A stretch of 64,000 bases of DNA from UBA685 sp002299005 (GTDB taxonomy: Bacteria; Pseudomonadota; Alphaproteobacteria; Puniceispirillales; Puniceispirillaceae), in the NCBI GenBank assembly GCA_963966775.1, contig CAXAAH010000005.1, positions 1-64,000 on the forward strand. The letters are read 5' to 3'. Each line of letters begins with the position of its first letter. The stretch's first letter is position 1. The notes below the pieces were generated by a model. It was not told where the DNA came from and did not search any database. It was given only the letters and a program-made list of their open reading frames with translations. Shown one piece after another: positions 53,262-61,791 of the stretch. The translations under genes and the position numbers were made by a program.

Positions 53262-54184
53262 CGAGGCTGTCCATTCTTGCCGCCAAGTTCTTGTGATTGC
53301 GCAGAGGCCCTTTGTGGAGAGGTTTTATCCTCTGCTACGGCCTGTTTGATATCATCAAATATCACGCGCTCTGACCCTGATAGGACGGTAAAGCGAGACC
53401 CGCGCATGCGGCCGATAAGCGTCAGCCCTGCTTGGCGGGCAAGCGTGACACCTGCTTCGGTAAAGCCTGAACGCGAGACAAGGATAGAGACACCCATCAT
53501 CACTGTTTTCAAGACCATTTCAGTGGTCAGCCGGCCCGTTGTATAGAAAATCTTATCTTCCGCTGATAAGTTGTTCAAAAACAAATGGCCGGCAATTTTA
53601 TCAATCGCATTATGGCGGCCAATATCTTCGACATAAATCAAAGGATCTGCCCCAGAGGCAAGCGCGCACCCATGTATCGCCCCCGCTTTCAGATACAGAG
53701 ATGGGATGGCATTAATCGCCGCTGAGAGGGCATAAAGCTCACTTGCCTTAACACGCATCTTTGAGGTGAGGTTAATCTTCTCAAACTCATCCATGATATC
53801 GCCATAGACGGTGCCTTGCGCACAGCCTGAGGTACGGATTTTCTTTTGCAGTTTTTCTTCATAATCAGTCGGGCGCGCGGTACGCACAACGACCACATCT
53901 AACTCATCATCATAATCAATGTCTGTGAGCTCATCATCCGCCAATAGCATATTTTGATTGCGCAAAAACCCCACTGCCAAAGCCTCTGGCTGGTCGCCTA
54001 ATGTCATTGCTGTGACGATTTCTTGGCCATTCAAAAAGATAGTCAAAGGCGCCTCACGCACGACAGGAATAGAGATCTCATTCCCCGCGGCATCAAGGCC
54101 TGTTAATGCGGCGGTCAGCGTCTCATCTTCAGGTGTTGGCATTAAGCGAAAGTCACTTTTGCTCATCTCTTGCGCGCCTATCAT
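53258..54184 (-). CDS. fdhD: Formate dehydrogenase accessory protein FdhD
   Basis: FdhD binds bis-MGD and helps pass sulfur to the molybdenum of formate dehydrogenase. The ~308-residue protein has EAPLTIFLNGQEIVTAMTLG, FLRNQNML, the loop RTSGCAQGTVYGD, KAGAIHGCALAS, EDIGRHNAIDKI and TGRLTTEMVLK, all FdhD features. Where E. coli FdhD has a CxxC pair, only the first cysteine is present (CAQG). ATG 54184 has GGATAAC at good spacing; ATG 54166 is an alternative. It is coupled to mobA and divergent from nadK. Confidence 0.9.
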   Translation of the reverse strand: MIGAQEMSKSDFRLMPTPEDETLTAALTGLDAAGNEISIPVVREAPLTIFLNGQEIVTAMTLGDQPEALAVGFLRNQNMLLADDELTDIDYDDELDVVVVRTARPTDYEEKLQKKIRTSGCAQGTVYGDIMDEFEKINLTSKMRVKASELYALSAAINAIPSLYLKAGAIHGCALASGADPLIYVEDIGRHNAIDKIAGHLFLNNLSAEDKIFYTTGRLTTEMVLKTVMMGVSILVSRSGFTEAGVTLARQAGLTLIGRMRGSRFTVLSGSERVIFDDIKQAVAEDKTSPQRASAQSQELGGKNGQPR

Positions 54185-54317
54185 TGTTATCCATCTAGCT
54201 AGCCTTATATTTGTTTTTATCAAATAATTCAGATAATGTGTTAGAAAAGACAAGCACACCAATTTAATGGCCCTATATGGCGGCGCAGACGCGCTAGCAA
54301 GATTAGTTAAAACAGCT

Positions 54318-55076
54318 ATGAAATTTCATTTTACCGCCTCAATACATGAACAAGCACAAGCGCGATTTGACGTTATGACGACGCGTTATGGCCAGCATGA
54401 TATGGCTGATTGCGATGTGATTATCGTGCTTGGTGGTGATGGGCAGATGCTCAATGCTTTGCGCCAAAACCTTGCCTTTGGCCATGATATTTACGGCATG
54501 AATTGCGGGCGTGTTGGCTTTTTGATGAATGATTATCAAGAAGACGAGCTGGTTGAACGTATTGAGGCCGCGACCAAAGCGCGGATGCGTCCTTTGGCCA
54601 TGCGGGCGGTTGATATTCATGGCAAAAAACATGAAGCCCTTGCTTTTAATGAGGTCTCTTTATTGCGTCAAACACATGCCGCCGCTCATCTTGATATTGC
54701 GGTGAATGGGCAAGTTGAGATGGAAGAGCTGATTTGTGACGGCGTTATTCTTGCGACACCGCAAGGCTCAACGGCCTATAATCTCTCAGCCCACGGCCCT
54801 ATTTTGCCGCTTCGCTCGAACATGCTCGCACTCACCCCTATCTCAGCCTTTCGGCCACGCAGATGGCGCGGCGCGCTTTTGCCAGATAATTGCAAAGTAA
54901 CCTTTACGGTGAAATCACCTGACTATCGTAGCCAGTCAATCTCGGCTGATAATATTGAATATCGTGATATTGTGAGCGCGACTATCAAGCAATCGCGCAA
55001 GCATGATGTGCGCGTTTTGCATGATCCGCATAATTCGATGAGCCACCGCATCATCAAAGAGCAATTCTCGTCCTAA
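54318..55076 (+). CDS. nadK: NAD kinase
   Basis: The enzyme phosphorylates NAD to NADP. The ~252-residue protein has the diagnostic VLGGDGQMLNALR, the FNEVSLLR region and GSTAYNLSAHGPILP. The frame is open from an ATG at 54267, adding 17 residues, but MKFHFTASIHEQAQ matches alphaproteobacterial NadK starts. Neither ATG has a strong ribosome binding site. It shares its last four bases with the convergent lysophospholipase-like gene. The NADP product feeds icd and other reductive enzymes. Confidence 0.9.
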   Translation: MKFHFTASIHEQAQARFDVMTTRYGQHDMADCDVIIVLGGDGQMLNALRQNLAFGHDIYGMNCGRVGFLMNDYQEDELVERIEAATKARMRPLAMRAVDIHGKKHEALAFNEVSLLRQTHAAAHLDIAVNGQVEMEELICDGVILATPQGSTAYNLSAHGPILPLRSNMLALTPISAFRPRRWRGALLPDNCKVTFTVKSPDYRSQSISADNIEYRDIVSATIKQSRKHDVRVLHDPHNSMSHRIIKEQFSS

Positions 55077-56023
55077 AGACCGTGCCTATCCCAAAAGCGC
55101 GTGAGATGATCCCAAATAATGGCGTCAATCTCTAATGTCTCATTGAAAAGCTCATGCTTGGCATTGGCGATCTTGATAAAATCCGCATTTGGCAAATGAC
55201 TTGCCGCAAGCGCCATCAGGCTGTTTGAGACGATCTGCTCTTTTTCAGCCTGCATAATCAGCATGGGCATTTTCAACTCTTTTAGAAACGCTTCATTCAC
55301 ACTATAGGCAGCGGCCGAACGATAGGCCTCTCGCACCCAGCCCGTACTGGCGCCATAACGGCGTAACTCTGGTATCTCGTCAAACCATCTTGTCTGCCAT
55401 TCAAACCCAGCTTTGTCTGTTGTCAGCACATTATCGGCATGATAGCTGCGCACCTCATCAAGGCTTGGCAATCGCGTGAAAGGCGCATAATGGCGGTTTC
55501 GTCCTGCCATACCAAGTAAGAGGCCCAGCAATCTGATACCCCATGCAGGGCCGGGGCGCGGGCGTATCATGGGCGCCGATAGTGCCACAGTGCCAATACG
55601 CGATGACAGCCTATCAGCCGCCAGCAATGCCAAATGCCCGCCCATAGAATGCGCCAAAATATGCAACGGGCCGCGATGCCATCCTGCCGCTTTTATCAAC
55701 GCCTGCAAGGCTCTGATATGGTCAGCAAATTTATCGCAATGCACCATCAAGGGGCTTGTGCCAAGATGGCCTGAACGCCCTTGTCCGGGCCAATCAATGA
55801 TCAGGCAATCATGACCTAAATCATGCATTTTTTGCGCCACATGCGCATATTTTTCAGCAAATTCGGTAAAGCCCGGCAAAATCAAAAAGCGATGCGCGCC
55901 TGATTTGCCTGCCCTTGTCGGCGCAGACTCCCACAGATGGCCACGCACTGTGCCTGCGTAGATGTCAGTGCCGCCCAGCTTTGCCTGCTGATAGCGCGGG
56001 TCATGCGACCAATAATTAGGCAA
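55073..56023 (-). CDS. Alpha/beta hydrolase, lysophospholipase/monoacylglycerol lipase type
   Basis: A ~316-residue serine hydrolase: oxyanion loop LPGFTEFAEKY, GQGRSG, nucleophile elbow AHSMGGHLAL, acid in MQAEKEQIV, His in NAKHELFNE. These match the PldB/monoacylglycerol lipase group that cleaves lysophospholipids or monoacylglycerols. Start choice: TTG 56023 has GAGG at the right spacing and overlaps the ABC transporter stop by 8 bases; ATG codons at 56050 and 56068 would extend the overlap. It follows the Atm1-type gene and converges with nadK. Confidence 0.8.
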   Translation of the reverse strand: MPNYWSHDPRYQQAKLGGTDIYAGTVRGHLWESAPTRAGKSGAHRFLILPGFTEFAEKYAHVAQKMHDLGHDCLIIDWPGQGRSGHLGTSPLMVHCDKFADHIRALQALIKAAGWHRGPLHILAHSMGGHLALLAADRLSSRIGTVALSAPMIRPRPGPAWGIRLLGLLLGMAGRNRHYAPFTRLPSLDEVRSYHADNVLTTDKAGFEWQTRWFDEIPELRRYGASTGWVREAYRSAAAYSVNEAFLKELKMPMLIMQAEKEQIVSNSLMALAASHLPNADFIKIANAKHELFNETLEIDAIIWDHLTRFWDRHGL

Positions 56024-57851
56024 TATGCAAGACCTCTTCTGCGACCTCATCCTTATCGATAAAGCCATCTGACTGGCGCGCCCACATCACAGCATAGAGG
56101 CCATTTTGTGCCAGCAATTCTTGATGTGTGCCACGTTCAGCGATAATGCCGGCATTCATCACCAAAATCTCATCTGCATCGACAATCGTTGAAAGACGGT
56201 GCGCGATGACAATGGTTGTTTGGCTCTTTGAGACCTTATCAAGCGCTGTTTGAATGTCTTTCTCGGTGCGCGAATCAAGCGCGGAGGTTGCTTCATCAAA
56301 CAAGAAAATCGTCGGTTGCTTCAAGATAGCGCGGGCAATTGCAACGCGTTGTTTCTCGCCGCCCGATAATTTAAGACCACGTTCCCCCACAAGCGCCTCA
56401 TAGCCCTCTGGCAATTGATGAATAAAGGCGTCAATCGCGGCTAGCTTTGCGGCCTTTTCAATCGCATTTTGATCCGCACCAAAATGCCCATAGCCGATAT
56501 TATAGCCGATGCTGGCATTAAACATCACCGTATCTTGCGGCACCACACCAATCGCCGCTCTGACCGTTTCTTGACGCACATCACGCACATCTTGATCATC
56601 AATCAGAATACGGCCCTTTTGCGGGTCATAGAAACGGAAAAGCAGACGTGAAATAGTGGATTTACCTGCCCCAGACGGCCCCACAATCGCCACCCTTTTG
56701 CCCGCTGGCACGTCAAATGACACCCCTTGCAAAATCGGTCTATTACCATAAGAGAAATGCACATCTTCAAAGCGAATAGCACCTTTCGACAGGCGCAAGG
56801 CAGGCGCATTATCCTTATCAATAATATCAGGCTCTTCATCAATCAGACCGAGCATACGCTCAAGATCAATGATTGACTGGCGCACTTCGCGATAGACATA
56901 GCCAAGGAAATTGAGCGGCAGATAGAGCTGTAAAAGATAGGTATTCACAGCAACAAAATCACCGACAGACATACGCCCTGTCTGAATATCCCAGCCCGCA
57001 AAGCCCATCACCAAGACAAGCCCCAAGCCAATGATAGCGCCCTGCCCGACATTTACCGCGGCAAGAGATGTGCGCGATAAAACCGCCGCATCTTCATAAT
57101 CACGCATCGCCTTATCATAGCGCTTGGCTTCGTTTTCTTCATTGTTGAAATATTTGACCGTCTCGTAATTTAGCAAGCTATCAACCGCTTTGGTCGCGGC
57201 GGTCTCATCGGCCTTATTCATACGTTTGCGAAACGCCATCCGCCATTCGGTGACACGCATCGTGAAATAGGCGTAAAGCACGACTGTGAAAAAGGTGATA
57301 ATCGCATAAGGCGCGCCAAATAAATACCATAGAACCGCGCTAACAAACAGCACTTCGATTAATAGCGGCAGGATCTCAAAAGTTGCCATTGTCAGCAGAA
57401 ATTCGACACCCTTGGCCCCGCGCTCAACCGCTCTGGTCATGCCGCCTGTTTGCCGGTCTAGGTGGAATTTCAGCGATAATTTGTGCAAATGACGAAAGGC
57501 TTGCATCGCCGCGCCGCGCACAGCACGCTGGGCAACCCTTGCGAACAGATATTGCTTTGCCTCTGCAAAAATTTGCTGGCCAAGACGCGCGGCCGCATAG
57601 CCGCCCAATATGTACCACAAGATAGTCAGCGAAAAGCCATCCTCGCCATTCACCAAATCAACAGACGCGCCATAGAGAAGCGGCGTTATCAGATTTGATA
57701 ATTTCGCCGCCACAAGACAAGCAAATGCCAGCGCGATGCGTTGACGCACCCGCCTGTCACCCTTTGGGGCCGTAAATTCATATAATTCTTTCGCAAGCAG
57801 CTTAAAACGAGGCCACATACTCGTTTTGGGCTTTTCCAACTCAGCGCTCAT
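56016..57851 (-). CDS. Atm1-type ABC exporter (fused permease-ATPase)
   Basis: A 611-residue half-transporter. About six membrane helices fill residues ~35-330, with the NYETVKYFNNEENE stretch diagnostic of the Atm1/HMT1 group. The ATPase domain has Walker A GPSGAGKST, LSGGEKQR, Walker B FLFDEATSALD and H-loop IAHRLST. Atm1 proteins export glutathione-linked metal or sulfur compounds and are tied to Fe-S and heavy-metal handling. Its place right after sufA in the leftward suf gene run supports that. Gap to sufA is 6 bp. Confidence 0.9.
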   Translation of the reverse strand: MSAELEKPKTSMWPRFKLLAKELYEFTAPKGDRRVRQRIALAFACLVAAKLSNLITPLLYGASVDLVNGEDGFSLTILWYILGGYAAARLGQQIFAEAKQYLFARVAQRAVRGAAMQAFRHLHKLSLKFHLDRQTGGMTRAVERGAKGVEFLLTMATFEILPLLIEVLFVSAVLWYLFGAPYAIITFFTVVLYAYFTMRVTEWRMAFRKRMNKADETAATKAVDSLLNYETVKYFNNEENEAKRYDKAMRDYEDAAVLSRTSLAAVNVGQGAIIGLGLVLVMGFAGWDIQTGRMSVGDFVAVNTYLLQLYLPLNFLGYVYREVRQSIIDLERMLGLIDEEPDIIDKDNAPALRLSKGAIRFEDVHFSYGNRPILQGVSFDVPAGKRVAIVGPSGAGKSTISRLLFRFYDPQKGRILIDDQDVRDVRQETVRAAIGVVPQDTVMFNASIGYNIGYGHFGADQNAIEKAAKLAAIDAFIHQLPEGYEALVGERGLKLSGGEKQRVAIARAILKQPTIFLFDEATSALDSRTEKDIQTALDKVSKSQTTIVIAHRLSTIVDADEILVMNAGIIAERGTHQELLAQNGLYAVMWARQSDGFIDKDEVAEEVLHIA

Positions 57852-57857
57852 GCGGCC

Positions 57858-58208
57858 TTATCCTTCGATCGTAAAACTCTCACCACACCCACAACGCGCG
57901 GCTTCATTTGGATTATTAAACTCGAAACGAGATGAGAATTTTTCTTCCACCCAATCCATTTCAGAGCCGATCAAAAACATCACAGCAGAGGGGTCGATGA
58001 AGATATTGACGCCATCTTGCTCAATCATATCTTCAAATGGCTTTTTCTCTGTGGCGAATTCCACCACATATTGCAAACCAGAACAGCCGGCTGTTTTGAT
58101 ACCCACACGAAGCCCCATCGCATCGCTCTCAGCTTTGCTCATAAGGCGTTTAACATGGTCTTTTGCCTTATCTGTCAATGTTAAGATAGGCTTTGATGGA
58201 TCAAACAT
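57858..58208 (-). CDS. sufA: A-type Fe-S carrier SufA/IscA
   Basis: A 116-residue HesB/IscA-family protein that carries nascent Fe-S clusters to apo-enzymes. The three conserved cysteines are present: one in TAGCSGLQY and two in RCGCGES. GVNIFIDPSAV is the family core. It sits between sufT and the Atm1-type exporter with small gaps, the last assembly gene of the operon. Confidence 0.93.
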   Translation of the reverse strand: MFDPSKPILTLTDKAKDHVKRLMSKAESDAMGLRVGIKTAGCSGLQYVVEFATEKKPFEDMIEQDGVNIFIDPSAVMFLIGSEMDWVEEKFSSRFEFNNPNEAARCGCGESFTIEG

Positions 58209-58231
58209 ATCTGCACCTCAAACCTTTGGTT

Positions 58232-58645
58232 TCAAAAAGAAAAATCAAGCGCCATTTTGGCATCTTCACTCATGCGATCAGGTGTCCAAGCCGGATCCCA
58301 GACAAGCGCCACAGTGACCTTGCCGACATCATCAAGCTTTGCCACCGCATCTGCCACCTGTTTTGGCATCTCGCCAGCCACAGGACAGCCAGGCGCCGTC
58401 AAAGACATGGTAATCGTCACATCACCGCTCTCTTGGGTGATGATATCGTAGATTAACCCTAATTCATAAATATTCACAGGAATTTCTGGATCTTGGATAG
58501 TCTCAAGAGCGGCGATAATCCCCTCATGATTAGGCTTACCAGCGATAGTCCCATCACGAACATCACCAGAGGTGGCCGTATATCCCTTACTTGTATCAGG
58601 CAAAAAATCCTGCAAAGAGGGGCCATTTTCAAACATCTCGCTCAT
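58232..58645 (-). CDS. sufT: Fe-S assembly protein SufT (DUF59/MIP18 domain)
   Basis: A 137-residue protein with a variable N-terminal ~40 residues and the DUF59 domain (IQDPEIPVNIYELGLIYDI, MSLTAPGCPVAGEMP with the reactive cysteine). SufT members mature Fe-S proteins. Its ATG overlaps the sufS stop as ATGA. It is within the suf operon, upstream of sufA. Confidence 0.92.
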   Translation of the reverse strand: MSEMFENGPSLQDFLPDTSKGYTATSGDVRDGTIAGKPNHEGIIAALETIQDPEIPVNIYELGLIYDIITQESGDVTITMSLTAPGCPVAGEMPKQVADAVAKLDDVGKVTVALVWDPAWTPDRMSEDAKMALDFSF

Positions 58646-59862
58646 GATTTGAAAATCCTATTTACCTTATGCAAAGCTTCTACCAGAACGTCAAAATCTT
58701 GCGGCGTATTATACAGCGCAACAGATGCTCTGGCGGTTGATGACAGGCCAAGCGATTTCATCAAAGGCTGGGCGCAATGATGGCCTGCCCGAATGGCGAC
58801 ACCATCATGGTCAATCAAGGTCGAAATATCATGCGGATGCACATCATCAAGCGTAAAGCTGATAACGCCTGATTTGCCAACGGCCGTGCCAACAAAGCGC
58901 AAGCCTTCAACCTCGGATAATCTTTGCATACCATAGCGGATGAGATCTTGTTCATGGCGATGAATTTCATCCATGCCAATCTCTTGCACATAATCAATCG
59001 CCGCGCCTAAACCGATACATTCCGCAATCGGCGGCGTGCCAGCCTCAAAGCGTGCGGGCGGGGCGGCATAGGTTGAGACGTTAATCTCAACATCATCAAT
59101 CATATCACCGCCACCCATGAAAGGCGGCATCGTGCGCAAGATCTCCATCTTGCCCCAGCAAACGCCAATTCCGCTTGGCCCATAGAGCTTATGGCCTGAA
59201 AAGACATAGAAATCACAGTCAATCTCTTGCACATCAACAGGCATATGAACAACCCCCTGACAGCCATCAACCACAAATAGCGCGCCCACAGACCGCGCCA
59301 TCGCGGCGATATCTTTCAAAGGAAAGACAGTGCCCAAAACATTTGATACATGCGGAATAGAGATGACTTTTGTGCGCTCTGTTACCAAAGCTTCAAACAC
59401 GGCTTTATCAAATGAGCCATCCTCACCAAGTGGTGCGGCGACAATCTTGGCACCGGTGCGCTGTGATATCATCTGCCATGGCACGATATTTGCATGATGC
59501 TCGGCAATTGTGATGAGGATCTCATCATCCGGCCCAAGGTTTTCACCACCCCAACAGCTTGCGATAAGGTTCAAGCTCATCGTGGCGCCAGAGGTGAAAA
59601 TCACCTCCTCATGTGACGGCGCATTGATCAGCCCCGCCACCTTTTGGCGCACCGCCTCATAGGCGTCGGTTGACGCTTCTGAGAGATGGTGCAAGCCGCG
59701 ATGCACATTGGCATAGGTTTCCGCATAGGCCTTTTGCAACGCATCAATGACTTGCTGCGGCTTTTGTGAAGAAGCCGCAGAATCCAGATAGCATAGAGGC
59801 TTACCATTGACCTCTTGCTTTAGGATGGGGAAATCATCTTTTAACGCCGCAAAATCAACCAT
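58642..59862 (-). CDS. sufS: Cysteine desulfurase SufS
   Basis: SufS takes sulfur from cysteine for cluster assembly. The 406-residue PLP enzyme has the Schiff-base lysine in FSGHKLYGPSGIG, FTSGATMSLN, ISIPHVSNVLG and the active cysteine in RAGHHCAQP (group II desulfurase). ATG 59862 overlaps the sufD stop by one base (TAATG) and gives the family start MVDFAALKDDFPIL. SufE or SufU is not seen nearby, so its sulfur acceptor must be elsewhere or be another protein. Confidence 0.95.
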   Translation of the reverse strand: MVDFAALKDDFPILKQEVNGKPLCYLDSAASSQKPQQVIDALQKAYAETYANVHRGLHHLSEASTDAYEAVRQKVAGLINAPSHEEVIFTSGATMSLNLIASCWGGENLGPDDEILITIAEHHANIVPWQMISQRTGAKIVAAPLGEDGSFDKAVFEALVTERTKVISIPHVSNVLGTVFPLKDIAAMARSVGALFVVDGCQGVVHMPVDVQEIDCDFYVFSGHKLYGPSGIGVCWGKMEILRTMPPFMGGGDMIDDVEINVSTYAAPPARFEAGTPPIAECIGLGAAIDYVQEIGMDEIHRHEQDLIRYGMQRLSEVEGLRFVGTAVGKSGVISFTLDDVHPHDISTLIDHDGVAIRAGHHCAQPLMKSLGLSSTARASVALYNTPQDFDVLVEALHKVNRIFKS

Positions 59863-61037
59863 TAGAGCCCCTCTGCCATCCAATCATGAACCGCATGTGA
59901 TAGAATATCTGCCAAAGCCTCATGACGCACCTGCTCTAGCGCATCAATCAAGAAGGCTTGGATAAGCATATTCTTGGCATCATCTTCAGAAATACCACGG
60001 CTCATCATATAAAACAGATGCGTCTCATCAAGCTCACCCACCGTGGCCCCATGCGAGCACACAACATCATCAGCATAGATTTCTAGCTCAGGCTTGGCAT
60101 CTGCTTCTGCTTTGCGTGACAATAGCAAGGCACGGCTCATCTGCTGGCCATCTGTTTTTTGCGCATCACGTGCGACCAACACCTTGCCTTGGAAGACACC
60201 CTTGGCACTATCATCTAGCACGCCGCGAATGACCTGATTAGAGGTACAATTTGGCATATGGTGCAACATTCTGGTGGTGATATCCTGATGCTGTTCAGCA
60301 CGGCCAAGATATAAAGACGACAAGGCCATCTCAATATGCTCACCATTCAAATGCGCATGTGTCTCATGACGGCCAAGCTTGGCCCCGATGGCGGCTGTGA
60401 ACGAATTGATATCCGCCGTTTCGGCCACCGCAAAGACAGTTAATGCCAGATGGCTTGCTTGGCTATCTTCGGCTTGCAATTTGACATGGTCAATCTTGGC
60501 ACCTGCGCCCGCATCAATCACCATCACAGGCGCTGATAGGCTGGTTGTGCCAGAGTGAATCTCTGCCAATTGGCACGATGCCCCTGCGCCGCATTTGATG
60601 AAAATCAAAGGATGCGAGGATTGCCCTTCCTCACCCCCTTCAAAGACCAGCTGCAAAGGTGTCTCAATCGCCGCATTTGCCGCAATTTCAATAAGATAAG
60701 CGCCTGTAGCATGACCCAAAGATAGCGAGCCTAGGAAGTGATCTTCTGGCAAATGCGCCGCAAACTCACCTAAAATCGCATCATCACCCATCTCTGTGAG
60801 CGTCACAGAAGCTGGCAAATTATCACCACCTGTTTGCAACCAGCCAGCTGAGAATGACAGCACGCCAGCCTCATCGGCTTGCGCTTCCTCACCCGCATTG
60901 GCAGGGTTGAGGGTCAGTGCTTGCAATCTTGTGTAAATCCATGCCTCATTCTTGGCCGCAGGCAGACCATTTGCCGCAAATTCTTGCTTTGCTTGCAAAC
61001 ATAAAGCGGCATTTTCACGTAACAAATTAGGCTGCAT
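59862..61037 (-). CDS. sufD: Fe-S scaffold subunit SufD
   Basis: SufD pairs with SufB and SufC as the cluster-building scaffold. The ~391-residue protein has a helical N-terminus and a right-handed beta helix; SRALLLSRKAEADAKPELEIYADDVVCSHGATVGELDE near the C-terminus is the classic SufB/D signature with its conserved His. ATG 61037 has GGGG at a good distance and overlaps the sufC stop by 11 bases; upstream in-frame ATGs exist. The central region is more divergent than in SufB, as is usual. Confidence 0.93.
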   Translation of the reverse strand: MQPNLLRENAALCLQAKQEFAANGLPAAKNEAWIYTRLQALTLNPANAGEEAQADEAGVLSFSAGWLQTGGDNLPASVTLTEMGDDAILGEFAAHLPEDHFLGSLSLGHATGAYLIEIAANAAIETPLQLVFEGGEEGQSSHPLIFIKCGAGASCQLAEIHSGTTSLSAPVMVIDAGAGAKIDHVKLQAEDSQASHLALTVFAVAETADINSFTAAIGAKLGRHETHAHLNGEHIEMALSSLYLGRAEQHQDITTRMLHHMPNCTSNQVIRGVLDDSAKGVFQGKVLVARDAQKTDGQQMSRALLLSRKAEADAKPELEIYADDVVCSHGATVGELDETHLFYMMSRGISEDDAKNMLIQAFLIDALEQVRHEALADILSHAVHDWMAEGL

Positions 61038-61779
61038 CGATAAGCCCCGCATAGCCATTATTTTCAACTTCTAATGCCAAATCCTTATCACCAGATTTGA
61101 TGATACGACCACCAGCAAGAATATGCACATAATCAGGCACAATATGTGATAGTAGGCGCTGATAATGCGTGATAACCAGCATGCCACGCGCCTCACCGCG
61201 CAACGCATTCACGCCCTCAGAGACGATACGAAGCGCATCCACATCAAGGCCTGAATCAGTCTCATCAAGCACCGCCATTGTTGGCTCTAGCAAGGCCATT
61301 TGCAGGATTTCATAGCGTTTTTTCTCACCGCCTGAAAAGCCCACATTCACCGCACGCTTTAGCATCTCATCATCAACACCAAGCGCTTTGGCTTTGGCGC
61401 GGACCATCTTAACAAACGCCAGCTGATCAACTTCATCTTCACCCTTTTCACGCAAGCGGGCATTCACCGCCGCACGCAAAAAGCTCATGCCGCCAACACC
61501 TGGCAATTCAACAGGATATTGGAACGCCAAAAACATACCAGCTCGCGCGCGCTCATCAGCTTCCATATCAAGCACAGATTCGCCATCCAGCAAGATCTCA
61601 CCGTCTGTGACCTCATAGCCATCACGCCCTGATAGCACATAAGATAGCGTGCTTTTGCCAGAGCCGTTCGGGCCCATAATGGCATGCACTTCACCGCGGT
61701 TAATCGTCAAATCAATGCCATGCAAGATTTCTTTATCACCGATTTTCGCTTTAAGGTTTTTAATTTCTAATAAATTCAT
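61027..61779 (-). CDS. sufC: Fe-S assembly ATPase SufC
   Basis: A 250-residue ABC-type ATPase that powers the SufBCD scaffold. Walker A GPNGSGKST, signature NVGFSGGEKKR, Walker B MAVLDETDSGLD and H-loop VITHYQRLL are all present. It lies 12 bp after sufB and overlaps sufD. Confidence 0.96.
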   Translation of the reverse strand: MNLLEIKNLKAKIGDKEILHGIDLTINRGEVHAIMGPNGSGKSTLSYVLSGRDGYEVTDGEILLDGESVLDMEADERARAGMFLAFQYPVELPGVGGMSFLRAAVNARLREKGEDEVDQLAFVKMVRAKAKALGVDDEMLKRAVNVGFSGGEKKRYEILQMALLEPTMAVLDETDSGLDVDALRIVSEGVNALRGEARGMLVITHYQRLLSHIVPDYVHILAGGRIIKSGDKDLALEVENNGYAGLIDAA

Positions 61780-61791
61780 GATGGGACACTC

